DNA of 64,000 nucleotides from Verticillium longisporum (lineage: Eukaryota; Ascomycota; Sordariomycetes; Glomerellales; Plectosphaerellaceae). This document shows, one piece after another, positions 20,775 through 30,546 of this stretch. Where the stretch lies: the NCBI GenBank assembly GCA_019188255.1, contig JAETXT010000008.1, positions 3,348,001 to 3,412,000 of the forward strand, in the 5' to 3' direction. A program made the translations under genes and the position numbers. Under the pieces are notes generated by a model. The model searched no databases, was not told the origin of the DNA, and saw only the letters and a program-made list of their open reading frames with translations. How positions within the stretch are numbered: position 1 is the first letter of the stretch; each line of letters starts with the position of its first letter.

Positions 20775-21914
20775 ATGGACTTCCACCAAGATGACCTCTC
20801 GCATGGTCATGCGAACGAAACAGCAGCAGCGCCATTATCAACCGAAAGTCAGATCTGCGGCGAGGCCCATGTCGATATACATCATGAAGCCATACGCTAC
20901 ATCGCCATGGTTATCCTACTCGTAGGGTCTCTTCTCGGCGCGCTGATACCTTTGCTCCTCGCACGACGACCACGCACGATTGTCCTCACATGGATTTTTT
21001 TCGTCTTCAGCTTTACGGGTACCGGAGTCATCATCTCCACGGCATGGCTACATCTTCTCTCTCCCGCCATTCAGGCGTTAAGAGACGAATGTCTGGCCCC
21101 TCGTCTTGGTGAATACGACTGGCCCATGTTCATCGGTCTCATGACAGTCGTATTTCTAGTCTTCATCGAAACGATCGCATCGAGCTTCGACTCAGGCTCT
21201 CTTCCCTGCAGTTCGGGGCGGAATGTGCTCTCGAAATCCATATCTAGTAGCGACATGGAAAGCGTCAATGAACAGCAAGACGTCGTAGTCAGCCATACCA
21301 ACAGAAGATCAGGGTTGAGCGACGTTCGACTCTCGCAGATATTCCAAATGGATCCCAGCCATGGGAGATTCCATCCGACAAGCGACCTGGATACGTCGCG
21401 TAGCCAGGGCAGTAGTCACGACACGAACCTCAATATGCGAGGTCAGCTCACAGCCCTACTCGTGCTCGAGTTCGAATTCACGTTCCACAGCGTCTTCATC
21501 AGCCTCATCCTCTCGACCACGAACAATCTCATCACGCTGACGGTCATCTTCGCTTGCCACCAATTCTTCCAAGGGCTCGACCTAGGGTCTCGACTCGCGA
21601 TCGCGCAATGGCCACCGCATGGACGTTGGTGGCCGTATCTACTCGCTGTCATTTTCGGCATATCGTCGCCGCTAGCGGTGGCTGTCGGGCTCATGGCCAA
21701 GCCAGAGAGCCCGGAGATCCAACTCATCATGACGGGCGTTTTCGGAGCCATCAGTGGGGGGATCCTATTATACACAGGGATGGTGGAGCTGTTGGGGCGG
21801 GAGTTTCTGTCGCACTCGGGTATGAGTCGGGAGCCGTTGAGCGTGAAGTTATTTGCGTTCGTGTGTGTGGGCTTGGGAGTCGCCGCCATGGCTGTCTTGG
21901 CCATTTGGGCTTGA
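20775..21914 (+). CDS. ZIP-family metal ion transporter
   Basis: A 379-residue plasma- or organelle-membrane transporter of the ZIP (Zn/Fe) family, which brings zinc or iron into the cytosol. The open frame continues upstream of 20775, but that is the first ATG and is followed by a His-rich segment (HQDDLSHGH). Eight hydrophobic segments are visible: three early (from about 45), then a long cytosolic loop (about 145-235) rich in Ser and His, then five late ones. TM4 carries FTFHSVFIS and TM5 carries CHQFFQGLDLGSRLA. In most family members the TM5 motif is HQxFEG, with Glu as a metal ligand; here it is Gln. An additional 5' exon upstream cannot be excluded. No intron is needed. Confidence 0.85.
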   Translation: MDFHQDDLSHGHANETAAAPLSTESQICGEAHVDIHHEAIRYIAMVILLVGSLLGALIPLLLARRPRTIVLTWIFFVFSFTGTGVIISTAWLHLLSPAIQALRDECLAPRLGEYDWPMFIGLMTVVFLVFIETIASSFDSGSLPCSSGRNVLSKSISSSDMESVNEQQDVVVSHTNRRSGLSDVRLSQIFQMDPSHGRFHPTSDLDTSRSQGSSHDTNLNMRGQLTALLVLEFEFTFHSVFISLILSTTNNLITLTVIFACHQFFQGLDLGSRLAIAQWPPHGRWWPYLLAVIFGISSPLAVAVGLMAKPESPEIQLIMTGVFGAISGGILLYTGMVELLGREFLSHSGMSREPLSVKLFAFVCVGLGVAAMAVLAIWA

Positions 21915-22445
21915 GGGGGTGTGAGGGATGTCGGCCGCCAGATATAGGGCCCACGCGCTATCTCGGGGCGCATTGCGCCGACCCCTGGGCGGTGGCAGCT
22001 TTGATCTTGAAGCTCTCCTCTACACTAGGTACCTACCTTGAGGTTCCTCTCCTCAGCATTCTCTCCTGCATCGCATGCTGCGATAATCTCGGATGGCGCC
22101 ATACCATACCAAGCTCATTATCAACTACTACTAATTGTTGGCTCCGCCCCGACCGCCGGGGTTGGTTCCGTTGTCGGAGGCCCTATGGCGATCAAGGTCG
22201 AATGCCCTGAAGGCTGGGCATGGCTGTCGTGATCGATTGACATGATGACATGCTGGGAGGACTCCAGTATCAAGTCATAGTCACATCTTTAAAACGAGTC
22301 CTTCTCGATGTCGCAAGACGAGGAAGCAAGTAGTTGAAGCGGGTATTCAACCTTCCTTGCGTACCTAGGATCAAGACAACCTGCTTCACTTGTGAAATCT
22401 CAAGCATCTCAGTCAAGTCTCTGGTGGCCCGAGACGCCCGTCACG
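21915..22445. other. intergenic, ZIP to carboxylesterase
   Basis: No gene visible. A TACCTA cluster lies at 22025-22039; a TTTAAAA word near 22288 could serve as a TATA-like element for the esterase. Confidence 0.35.
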
Positions 22446-24140
22446 ATGAGATCGAATACCATCATAAGCGCATTGCTTACAGCCTTTGAATTGGCACAAG
22501 CTCAAGCCGCTCCACGCAGCTGTTTGCGCAATCCTGTTACCCTCGAGGGCTATGGCACTTTTGGTGGAACAACTATCAGCTTGAGTTATAGCGCTCAAAA
22601 ACTTCCGGTCACCGTGGACGCATGGCTGGGCATCGATTTCGCTACGCAGCCCGTCGGTGCAGCGCGCTTCAGTCCCGCAACCTGGCCCGAGCCTTTCGAA
22701 GGAGTCAAGCTCGCGACGAGATACGGCAAGGCCTGTATTCAACAAGCGACCGCCTCCCTACCCATTGAGATCCAGGACGAAGCGTGCCTCAATTTCAACG
22801 TTTACCGGACTCCCGGTGTACCCCTCGACCAAAAGCTGCCTGTACTGGTTTGGATCCACGGGGGCGCGTTCGTTATTGGCAGCTACAAGAGTTTTGATGG
22901 TGCTGCATTTGCGGCCTCGTCCAAAGAGCCTATTGTTGTGGTGTCGTTTCACTATCGCCTCAACTCTCTCGGATTTCTCCCCTCGCAACTCTTCCATGAC
23001 GAGGGTCTCTCGAACCTCGGCATCAGAGACCAGCGCCTACTACTGGAGTTTGTGCAAAAACACATTGGGGCCTTTGGCGGTGACGCAGAAGCCGTGACCC
23101 TTGGTGGACGCTCTGCTGGTGCCCACTCGGTAGGTATCCACTACTTCCATAACTATGGCGATGACGAAGGCAGCAAACCGCTGTTCGCTCGTGCCATCCA
23201 TCAGTCCGGCTCCGTGACTTCAAGGGCCTTCCCCAACGTGACCTACCCTCTCTACCAGCAACAGTATGCGGAGTACACGTCTTTTCTTGGCTGCGACACT
23301 GCTGAGGATGATTCTTCCGCCTTGGCGTGTCTCCGAGCGGCGGACATTGACGATATTCGTAACGTCAGCACCAGCATCTTCCTCAAGTACAACGCTGCCG
23401 TGACTTGGCCCTGGCAGCCTGTGCAAGGCGGTCCGTTATTCGAGAAACCGGGCTCTCAGTCAGGACACGACGGCACCTTCTTCCACGTGCCGACTATCAC
23501 GTCCACCGTGACCGACGAGGGCAAAGCTTACTTACCTGGGAACCTCGAGACGAACGACGAGTTCCTTGGGTACCTACACAACGGCTCGCCAGCCCTAAAT
23601 GAGAACGACCTGAACCTCCTCGAGGTCCTTTACCCCGACCCCGCTACTATCGAGGATTCCCCCTTCGCCAACTCTCCGAATAGCACACAGTACGACCGCC
23701 TGGCGGCCGCCTGGAGCGACTACGCTTACCTCTGTCCGAGTCAAGAGACCGCCTACAGAGTCGCGTCCGCAGGGGTGTCTGTCTGGAAGGTGCGCTTCAA
23801 CACGAACAACAGGTTCCCAGCATGGCAGGGCATCCCACACACGGCCGACACACGCTACACATGGGATGAAAAGACAACACAATATCCTGAGATAAGTCAC
23901 GTCTACCACGCATATCTAGCAAGTTTTGTCACGGCAGGCGATCCGAACGTGCACCGGTTCAAAGATAGCCCTGAGTGGCCGACGTACAAGCCCAACGGCT
24001 ATGGCCTGGAGGTTGCACCAGCGAAGCAGCTGGTGGTGCAGCCAGTCGAGGGTGGTGCACAGGTTGAGGACGACGACATCCGCAGGGAAGCTTGCTTGTT
24101 CTGGAGAGACCCCGAGAGGGCGGGCAGGCTGAACAAGTGA
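22446..24140 (+). CDS. secreted type-B carboxylesterase
   Basis: Intronless, 564 residues from the ATG at 22446. An upstream non-ATG extension exists, but this ATG is followed directly by a signal peptide (to about residue 22). It is an alpha/beta hydrolase of the carboxylesterase/lipase type B family, which hydrolyses ester bonds outside the cell. The oxyanion motif HGGAF is at 138-142, the nucleophile Ser223 is in GGRSAGAH, the acid is Glu358 in TVTDEGK and the base is His465 in GIPHTAD. The nucleophile elbow has Arg where GESAG is usual. Cysteines near 97 and 114 fit the first family disulfide. Substrate is unknown; feruloyl, lipid and other esters are possible. Confidence 0.9.
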   Translation: MRSNTIISALLTAFELAQAQAAPRSCLRNPVTLEGYGTFGGTTISLSYSAQKLPVTVDAWLGIDFATQPVGAARFSPATWPEPFEGVKLATRYGKACIQQATASLPIEIQDEACLNFNVYRTPGVPLDQKLPVLVWIHGGAFVIGSYKSFDGAAFAASSKEPIVVVSFHYRLNSLGFLPSQLFHDEGLSNLGIRDQRLLLEFVQKHIGAFGGDAEAVTLGGRSAGAHSVGIHYFHNYGDDEGSKPLFARAIHQSGSVTSRAFPNVTYPLYQQQYAEYTSFLGCDTAEDDSSALACLRAADIDDIRNVSTSIFLKYNAAVTWPWQPVQGGPLFEKPGSQSGHDGTFFHVPTITSTVTDEGKAYLPGNLETNDEFLGYLHNGSPALNENDLNLLEVLYPDPATIEDSPFANSPNSTQYDRLAAAWSDYAYLCPSQETAYRVASAGVSVWKVRFNTNNRFPAWQGIPHTADTRYTWDEKTTQYPEISHVYHAYLASFVTAGDPNVHRFKDSPEWPTYKPNGYGLEVAPAKQLVVQPVEGGAQVEDDDIRREACLFWRDPERAGRLNK

Positions 24141-24463
24141 TGATCACAAGATCAGAACGATGGCTCGAGGTAGAGAGATACCACCAGGGGATTGACAATG
24201 GAGTAAAATGGCAACAACCACCCGCCGCTGCAGATGTGGATCATCGGTAGTTGCCAAAACGATGCGCATGAGTATAATGAGTTGGCGTGTGATCTCGTCG
24301 AGGACGTATGACATTGCATAAACTGTAGGTAGAGACCTGGTAGGTAGCTTGGTAGGTACCTTAGAGAATGCAAATGTATTCGACCAAAGCAACGACAGCT
24401 TTTGGCCGCGAACATGATTACGTCACCGATCAGGTCACAGACAAAGATTTACTGTACATAAGG
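24141..24463. other. short intergenic region before the transposon
   Basis: 3' flank of the esterase. Contains a GGTA/TAGG cluster at 24325-24362. No gene visible. Confidence 0.4.
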
Positions 24464-24465
24464 TA

Positions 24466-24511
24466 ACGTAATCCACAAGCGAGTGGTTCACCCATGCGAG
24501 TGGTTCACTTC
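24466..24511 (+). repeat. left terminal inverted repeat
   Basis: 46 bases beginning ACGTAATCCACAAGC. Contains the 13-base word GCGAGTGGTTCAC twice. Matches the right repeat at 45 of 46 positions in reverse complement. Preceded by TA. Confidence 0.93.
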
Positions 24512-24572
24512 ACCCCGACCCGACAAACATTCCGAGGAAAACCTCAACCCAAACGCCGTAAATCAATTAAAA

Positions 24573-26227
24573 TCACTCCTCCTCGTCTTTTGCAGACGAT
24601 GAGATAGCTACCTGACAAGTTCTCGCGTTGTGGCCGGTCTTCCCGCATACGCTACAGCATCGTTTCTTCGGCTGGGACCACGACGCGGGACCCGGGTTCT
24701 GCAGCGTTTCCTCTTTTATCTGGATATCTACTTCCTTCTGAGCAATCTTGTCCTGTCCCTCGCCTACAGCCATGCTTCCTCCTTCCCGGAGACGTAGCTT
24801 TTTGGCCCTCCGGCGTCGGCTTAGTGTAGCATTTTCCTCTCGAAGGATCATAACCTCTGACTTCAAAAGAGCGATCTGGTGCATAACACCCCGCGTCCCC
24901 TTCGCAAGATAGTCAACAGCATCTAAAATTGACGTTGGGGAGCTTCCCTGGTGGCGTGAGATTCGCCCTTTGATGAAGTCAGTCTGGGAACCTGCCTCGA
25001 GCAGGTTAGTGGGCGTCTTAGAGACCCAAGAATCACGCTCCCCGTGGGACGTCCCCGGAGGCGTCGTCGTCCTCAACCTCACATCCAGCTTTGACAGGAC
25101 TGTTTCCGGGTTATGGGGGACAAGCCCCGCTCCTCGAAAGCCTCCCTGGATGTTTTTTCTGTCATTGCTTGCTGAAATGCAGCCGAAAACGCCGGGAAGA
25201 AGTCCTCTTTGCTGATGTGCGTTGTACCCGCCCTCATCCTATCCTCGATTTGCCGACCGTATGCTTTCTTTAGTGGGCCAAAACACCCAACATCGAGAGG
25301 CTGGAGTAGATGTGACGAATGAGGAGGCATACAGAGTGTGATGATGTTGTTCTCCTTGCAGTAGAGTTCGAAGTCGACCGAGTGGTGACTTTCGTGGCCA
25401 TCCAGGATCAGTAGGCGATAACCGCCCGAAGTACGGGACTTTGTATGCCTGTCAAAATGCCGAATCCATTCCAGACCAATATCATTCGTCGTCCAGCCGT
25501 TTGGAGATGTTGCGATTCTCCAGTCGCGAGAAATCGCGTCGTCCTGGTACCAGCTCGAGAGGTGGTACTTGCCCGAAACCACGATGAACGGCGGGACGGA
25601 GAAACCCAACGCGCCAACGCCCTGGATCACCGTAACCCATTCCCGGTTGCCTGGCTGCCTCATCTTCACATTGGACCGTCTTTCCGAACTGGTCACGACC
25701 ATTCCGTTGGCGATAACGCCCATCTGGAAGCCGGTCTCGTCAAAGTTGTACATGTCAGCCTCTTGGATGCCGTACTTGGCGATCATGTTATGCACGAGGC
25801 GGAACCACGCGTTTATCGCGTCCGGATCTTCGCATTGGGCCCTCTTGTAGTCGTACTTGCGAAAGAAACGCGTCCGGAGCTCTGGTTGCCGTTTGACGAA
25901 GTTTGCGGCCCAGTTCTTCCCGACGCGTGGCGCGTCACGGTCGGCAAGCAGGCGATTCGCCATATCTCCGACCTCACCCAACCGGGGAGGGTAAGATCGC
26001 GCATCTAGGTCAAGGATATATTCGACAATAGTTTTCTCTTCTAGTACTGTTAATTTGGCAGAATTGGGCGGGCTTTCGCGTCGGGAGGGTTTGCCCTTTT
26101 GGCGTCGGAGGAGCGTCGTTAAGGGGACGGTGTAGATCCTCGCAGCACTCCGGGCGCTTAGGTTCGGGTCATTGTCCATAGCTTGGATAGCAAGGAATAA
26201 TTGACCTTCTTTTGAAAGAGTCTCCAT
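24573..26227 (-). pseudogene. pogo/Fot1-like transposase, one-base frameshift
   Basis: Transposase of a DDE (DD-D) Tc1/mariner element. From the N-terminus: a helix-turn-helix psq-like region (SARSAARIYTVPLTTLLRR), a CENP-B-like DNA-binding part (KNWAANFVKRQPELRTR), then the catalytic domain with Asp in NFDETGFQMG, Asp in LILDGHESHHS and Asp in LLQPLDVGCFGPLK. At about 25136 one base is missing relative to the family (the REAF-R step), so the first frame ends at 25079. The next frame continues to 24573 with the usual basic C-terminus (RRHQGSSPTSILDA) and a CCHC zinc knuckle CSVCGKTGHNARTC. With one base added the length becomes a whole 551 codons, normal for the family. All three catalytic Asp are in the first frame. 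Either a real inactivating deletion or a sequencing slip. Confidence 0.9.
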
Positions 26228-26279
26228 CGCGGGCGGAGGTGGAATCTGTAGAATTCAGGTGTAGGTCGTGGGCCCGGGC

Positions 26280-26325
26280 GAAGTGAACCACTCGCTTGGG
26301 TGAACCACTCGCTTGTGGATTACGT
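26280..26325 (-). repeat. right terminal inverted repeat
   Basis: Reverse complement of the left repeat with a single mismatch at repeat position 30. Followed by TA. Also holds the doubled 13-base word. Confidence 0.93.
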
Positions 26326-26655
26326 TACATGTAGCCCTCCCCGCAGTGTACACCAACCAGCAAGTGGCTCCCAGACGGACGACACTAAGCCCTGATGACA
26401 AAGCCCCACTACAGACGCGCGTGAGGCACCTCACGATTTCGCGACTTGGCACTATCGCGTCTGAGTCCCTTACCTTGATGATTTGTCTTTGGCCTCATCT
26501 CCACCTACCTCTGGGGTTGAAATGCTATTTTCTGCCCAACAGCGTCACCAGCGGACTTGACTCATCATGATCACCACTCCACCCTAAACACCCCAGAACA
26601 CCAGCTGATGTCGATGCTGTCGGGCGGCTCGAAAACCTGACAACTCACGCTGCAA
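26326..26655. other. transposon flank and nucleoside hydrolase promoter
   Basis: Host sequence right of the transposon up to the nucleoside hydrolase ATG. No clear TATA box; nothing else seen. Confidence 0.35.
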
Positions 26656-27772
26656 ATGTACCCATCATTCTTGGCCGTTGCGACCGCTGGCCTGCTATCC
26701 TTGAACTCACTGGGAGCGGCTCGAAAAAATCTCATCCTCGACACGGACATCTTCAGTGACTGCGAGTAGGTGGAATCGTTCTTGGGCGTCATTGAGACGG
26801 ACAGCTGACATGCCCAGCGACGCTGCTGCATTGCTCCTGGCAGCGACCTCGCCAGACGTAAGACTATTGGCTGTCAACGTCAATTCGCCTTCATCTTACT
26901 CTGCCATCGCCACTTCTGCAATACTGGCGCACTATGGTCATGCAAACATCCCCATAGGGGCCCGGCGACCTCAGACAAACGACACGTTTTTCGACTCCTG
27001 GGGGTTCGAATTCGGCGAATTTGCCAGCAAGATTGCTTACCATTGGTCTGGTGGCTCTCTCCCTTGGGGTCAGGCTTGCCTCGCTTGGGACCCTGTTGAC
27101 CTTTATCGCAAGACCCTTGCGGCTTCAGAGGATGGAAGCGTGACCGTTGTGTCTCTCGGATTCTTCGCCAACCTCGCTGCTCTGCTTGACTCGCCTGCCG
27201 ACGGGTACTCTGACCTCACAGGGCCGGAGTTGCTTTCCGCCAAAGTGTCAGAACTGGTCATCATGGGAGGGGTATATCCGAGCGGGCGCGAATTCAACTT
27301 CTGGGGCGACGATCCATCGGCTACGGCGCATGTCGTCAACGACTTTACGGGCCGCATGGTCTTTTCTGGCTTCGAGCTCGGCCAGAACGTTACGTCGGGC
27401 TTGCGTCTCATAGCTGACGGCCCTGTCGGCGATCCGGTAAGAGCCGCCTACATTTACTACACTTACGGTCAACCACGCCAGTCATGGGATCCTATTTCTG
27501 TCCTCTATGCCATTCGAGGCCTGGGTGACATGTTCGAATACGGCAACGATAATGGTTATAACCATGTGCACGCCGACGGTTCGAATACGTGGGTTCATGA
27601 TGATCGCATACGGAATCAACATTGGCTGAAACTCAAGGCGAATAACGAGACGGTCAGCGACGAGCTAGACCGACTTTACCTGGAGGCTGCATGGGTCGCG
27701 GCCAGTCCGGAAGCAAAGGCTGACCTTCTATGGGTGCCACACCTGCATCGTCATCCGAAAGCCGAGTTGTGA
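26656..27772 (+). CDS. secreted inosine/uridine-type nucleoside hydrolase
   Basis: Two exons, 26656-26765 and 26818-27772, with a 52-base intron; 354 residues. A signal peptide covers residues 1 to about 21. The enzyme family splits the N-glycosidic bond of ribonucleosides to base and ribose, and a secreted form would salvage external nucleosides. The intron lies inside the calcium-binding Asp cluster: the joined sequence reads DTDIFSDCDDAAALLLA (Asp29, 31, 35, 37, 38), which fixes the splice junction. Further family marks are VTVVSLGFFANLAALL, ELVIMGGVYPSGREFNFWGDDPSA and WDPISVLYA with the late Asp ligand. The usual active-site His is not obvious. The pogo-like transposon ends 330 bases upstream and could affect expression. 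Confidence 0.88.
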
Positions 27773-30546
27773 GAGCTTCCTCGAGCGCCTGAGCAGTGAT
27801 TTTTCTCTGGTTGTTGCGTTGCAAGCCGGCAGCTGCTTTCGCCGGCTGTCCCTGGCCGCGTAGCGATGATCCAGCACACAATGGGATCGGGCGACCGACG
27901 TGTATGCCATACGCATTTCAAGCAATACCTACAGCCGGTACAGCCGCTCTCGGTACACGGAGGTTGACACGACCCGAGCCCAAGAGGTGCCCGAGTTGGC
28001 AGCCTAATCGACGGCACTTCTAGGAGCGGCTGCTCTGGAAGGTTCAGCATTTGAGGTACCATTCGCCAAGACGCGCGAATCAACATAAATCCTCGTCTAC
28101 TGGTGTTTTGATTCATTCGGCTTGCCTCGACACGGAGCCACCCATTTGCGGTGATTCATACCACTTCTCACGACGCCTGGCTGCAGGGGTGATGGCCTTA
28201 CAGTCAATGGTTCACATCGAGATGTTCATGCGCAAGCCCGTGAATTAGAGACGATAGTGGGCTGTAGGGTAAGGGGAATGCAGCTCAGGTAACCCTAGAG
28301 CGTAGGCTGTAGATCAAAAGATCCTCTTGGCTTGGTGCCCAGCAGTGATGGACTCGCAAGCTGTGGCATCCGCACAACTATCAAGGCGGTGCGCTCACTA
28401 CCACGCAAGGTAGTGACAACGGCCATTGCCGCTTCACCCGCCTGCGAGGCAGCGCTTTTTGAAACCCATCGACTGCCTATGTGGCTACCGAGAAAGCTGA
28501 CCCCTTGCTCTCTGTCTTGGTATGTGCTTAGAATGACGGGTCGAGAAACTGTCCTATGCCGAACAGTCACAGACAACCCTCCCTATACACGACGAGAGGG
28601 TGGATTGCCCTGGGTATGGTGGCCTGGATGGTGGCGCCGCTGAGTATGTATATCCAGCCTTGTCACCCTTATACGGGACACACCCGTACGAGGCTATGGA
28701 GGCTATGCGACGCCCAGTTTCGGTCATGCTTGGCTCACACTCATGCCTAGCGGTGGTGCCAATCGTCATGTCTGATCCTTGCAGGCTGTGGAACACAACG
28801 CCCGTCTAGAGAGCAATTGTTTGGTCACACGCCCGCCTCGGACCCACGATAAACATGGCGACACTTGTCTTCTGACAGGCTCGCCCTTTTCGCGCGTGGC
28901 CAGTCATGCTCCCCACTAAGGTCAATCTGTAGGGCCGCTTCTGCCATTCGATGTAACTCGCTTGCCAGTACATCGAAGTGGCCCTGTAGCGATTCTCATG
29001 ATATGCTTGGCTGGTGATGAGCAGGTCTGTGTGCAGACAAGTCATGACTTCGAGAGTCCTTGCTGGAAAGTCGGCCCAATCCCTCCTACCTATGTACCTA
29101 CCTTAGTATTTATTATTAAGGTGGGTAGGTAGCCTGGCTTGCCTGGTCATCGGGTAGAGTGAGTGCATGGATACACTCAGCTGAAGATTCGGGCGGAGTC
29201 GATGTGACCTGCAACGTCTGTGATTCGAGGGAACTGATGCAGAACGTCGGCATTCAATGAACGCCGTGAGCTGAGGCACGGGTCAAAATCCCCTATCTGC
29301 CGTTCTTACCACCCCAGCGTCATGGACTGCAGCCTGTCCATGCGAGTTGCAAAGTGCTGCAGAACTTCTGCCGATCGACATCCGAGCGGGGCGGCAAGCC
29401 ACGACTAGTTAAAACCCGCTTATGATCTTCCCCGTCACTCGATGTATCGCTGCCCTCAGCTTGTGCATGGGCAGATCCATGCCTACACCGAGACTATGAC
29501 TCCCAATCAGCGATTTCAATCCTATAGTATTTGCCATGCTCCGAGCAGTGTGCCACACCACAATGCCGGGAGGCCGTTAGTCGGCGCCCAGCCCCGCTCC
29601 CAGGACTTGGAGGTCGCCCGACAGAGGACGCAGAGTTTCGGTGAGCGTCAGACGGATTCCTGGGCAAGGCAAGGTAGCCAGTTGCCTCGTTGTCAACGAA
29701 TCATACTTGTCACGTGATGCCACACTTTCTTGCCTGTTCTCTTCAAGATGTGGCATTGTGTGGCCCAGTTCTACACCATGTTCGCCCCGGACGCCTTCTT
29801 GGCCCCGACAGTCCTTCAAGTGGCCGACACCAATGGCGGAGGAAAGGGGGAGGAGGTTCGCTGCCCCCTTTCCGCAGCTCCCTTCCTCGTTCGCTGGCGC
29901 CATCTTGAGATTTTATTCTCGGTCCTACCACGCCGGTTGAACCTCACTCGTGGGTTCAAATCGGCGGTGAGCTAGAGAGCATATGCGAGACAGCGCCCCT
30001 GAAAGCCACTGTTGGGAATTGAAAGTGGTGTCATTCGAGCCTGACGGCAGGATCCGATACCAGTCGAAGGTGGATTTTGCATCTCGAATCAGGTATGTCT
30101 TTGTATCCCGTGTATCCCACGGGGCAATGGTGGGCGTGGACGTGGCATTTCTAGGCCGCGACCCGTACTAACAGACGGCATGTTTTCAGAAGGCGGTATC
30201 TCCTCTCTGTGCCCTTTCAAAGTGATTCACTTGCCGTTCTCTTCCTTATTCAAAAGCAAGCAAAGGTGAAGATACACTTCAAATGACATTTTATTCTTGA
30301 GGACTCTAGAACGCTACCTCCTCACGAAAGTGAAGCTTTCTCTCCTCACACTTGTTCCGCCTTTCTGGCACTCAGTCTCTCGAAAGTGTGTCTCTGTTCT
30401 CGGCGTTGTATTCAATATCGACTAACAGCCAATCCTGCCTTACAACCCGTTCGGTCAGCCTAGAGTTGACTCGAGCCTCACAGACGGCGCTCATTCGCGC
30501 ACACGCCATCGTCTGAAAGCAACCTCCAACCTCTGGGGCCCCGGTG
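27773..30546. other. 2.8 kb intergenic stretch
   Basis: No supported gene. Open frames of 80-120 codons on both strands lack known domains. An inverted repeat built of CTACC/GGTAG words spans 29086-29133. Confidence 0.4.
29086..29133. repeat. imperfect inverted repeat of TACC/GGTA words
   Basis: Left arm holds CTACC..TACCTACCTTA, right arm TTAAGGTGGGTAGGTAG, separated by an A/T-rich loop, so transcripts could fold into a hairpin. It belongs to the GGTA/TACC motif group scattered between genes. Confidence 0.55.

Larger units (their letters stand above)
24466..26325 (-). mobile_element. pogo/Fot1-like Tc1-mariner DNA transposon, 1860 bp
   Basis: Complete element bounded by 46-bp terminal inverted repeats (24466-24511 and 26280-26325), flanked on both sides by the dinucleotide TA (24464-24465 and 26326-26327), the expected target-site duplication of the Tc1/mariner superfamily. 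It carries one transposase gene on the minus strand. The inverted repeats differ at one position, so the insertion looks fairly recent and not worn by RIP. It sits between the carboxylesterase 3' end and the nucleoside hydrolase promoter, about 330 bases upstream of that gene's ATG. Confidence 0.93.

Noticed and set aside
29900..29980. Possible tRNA (a GGGTTCAAATC word)
   Set aside because: The flanking bases do not pair into a T-stem or acceptor stem, and no anticodon arm is present.
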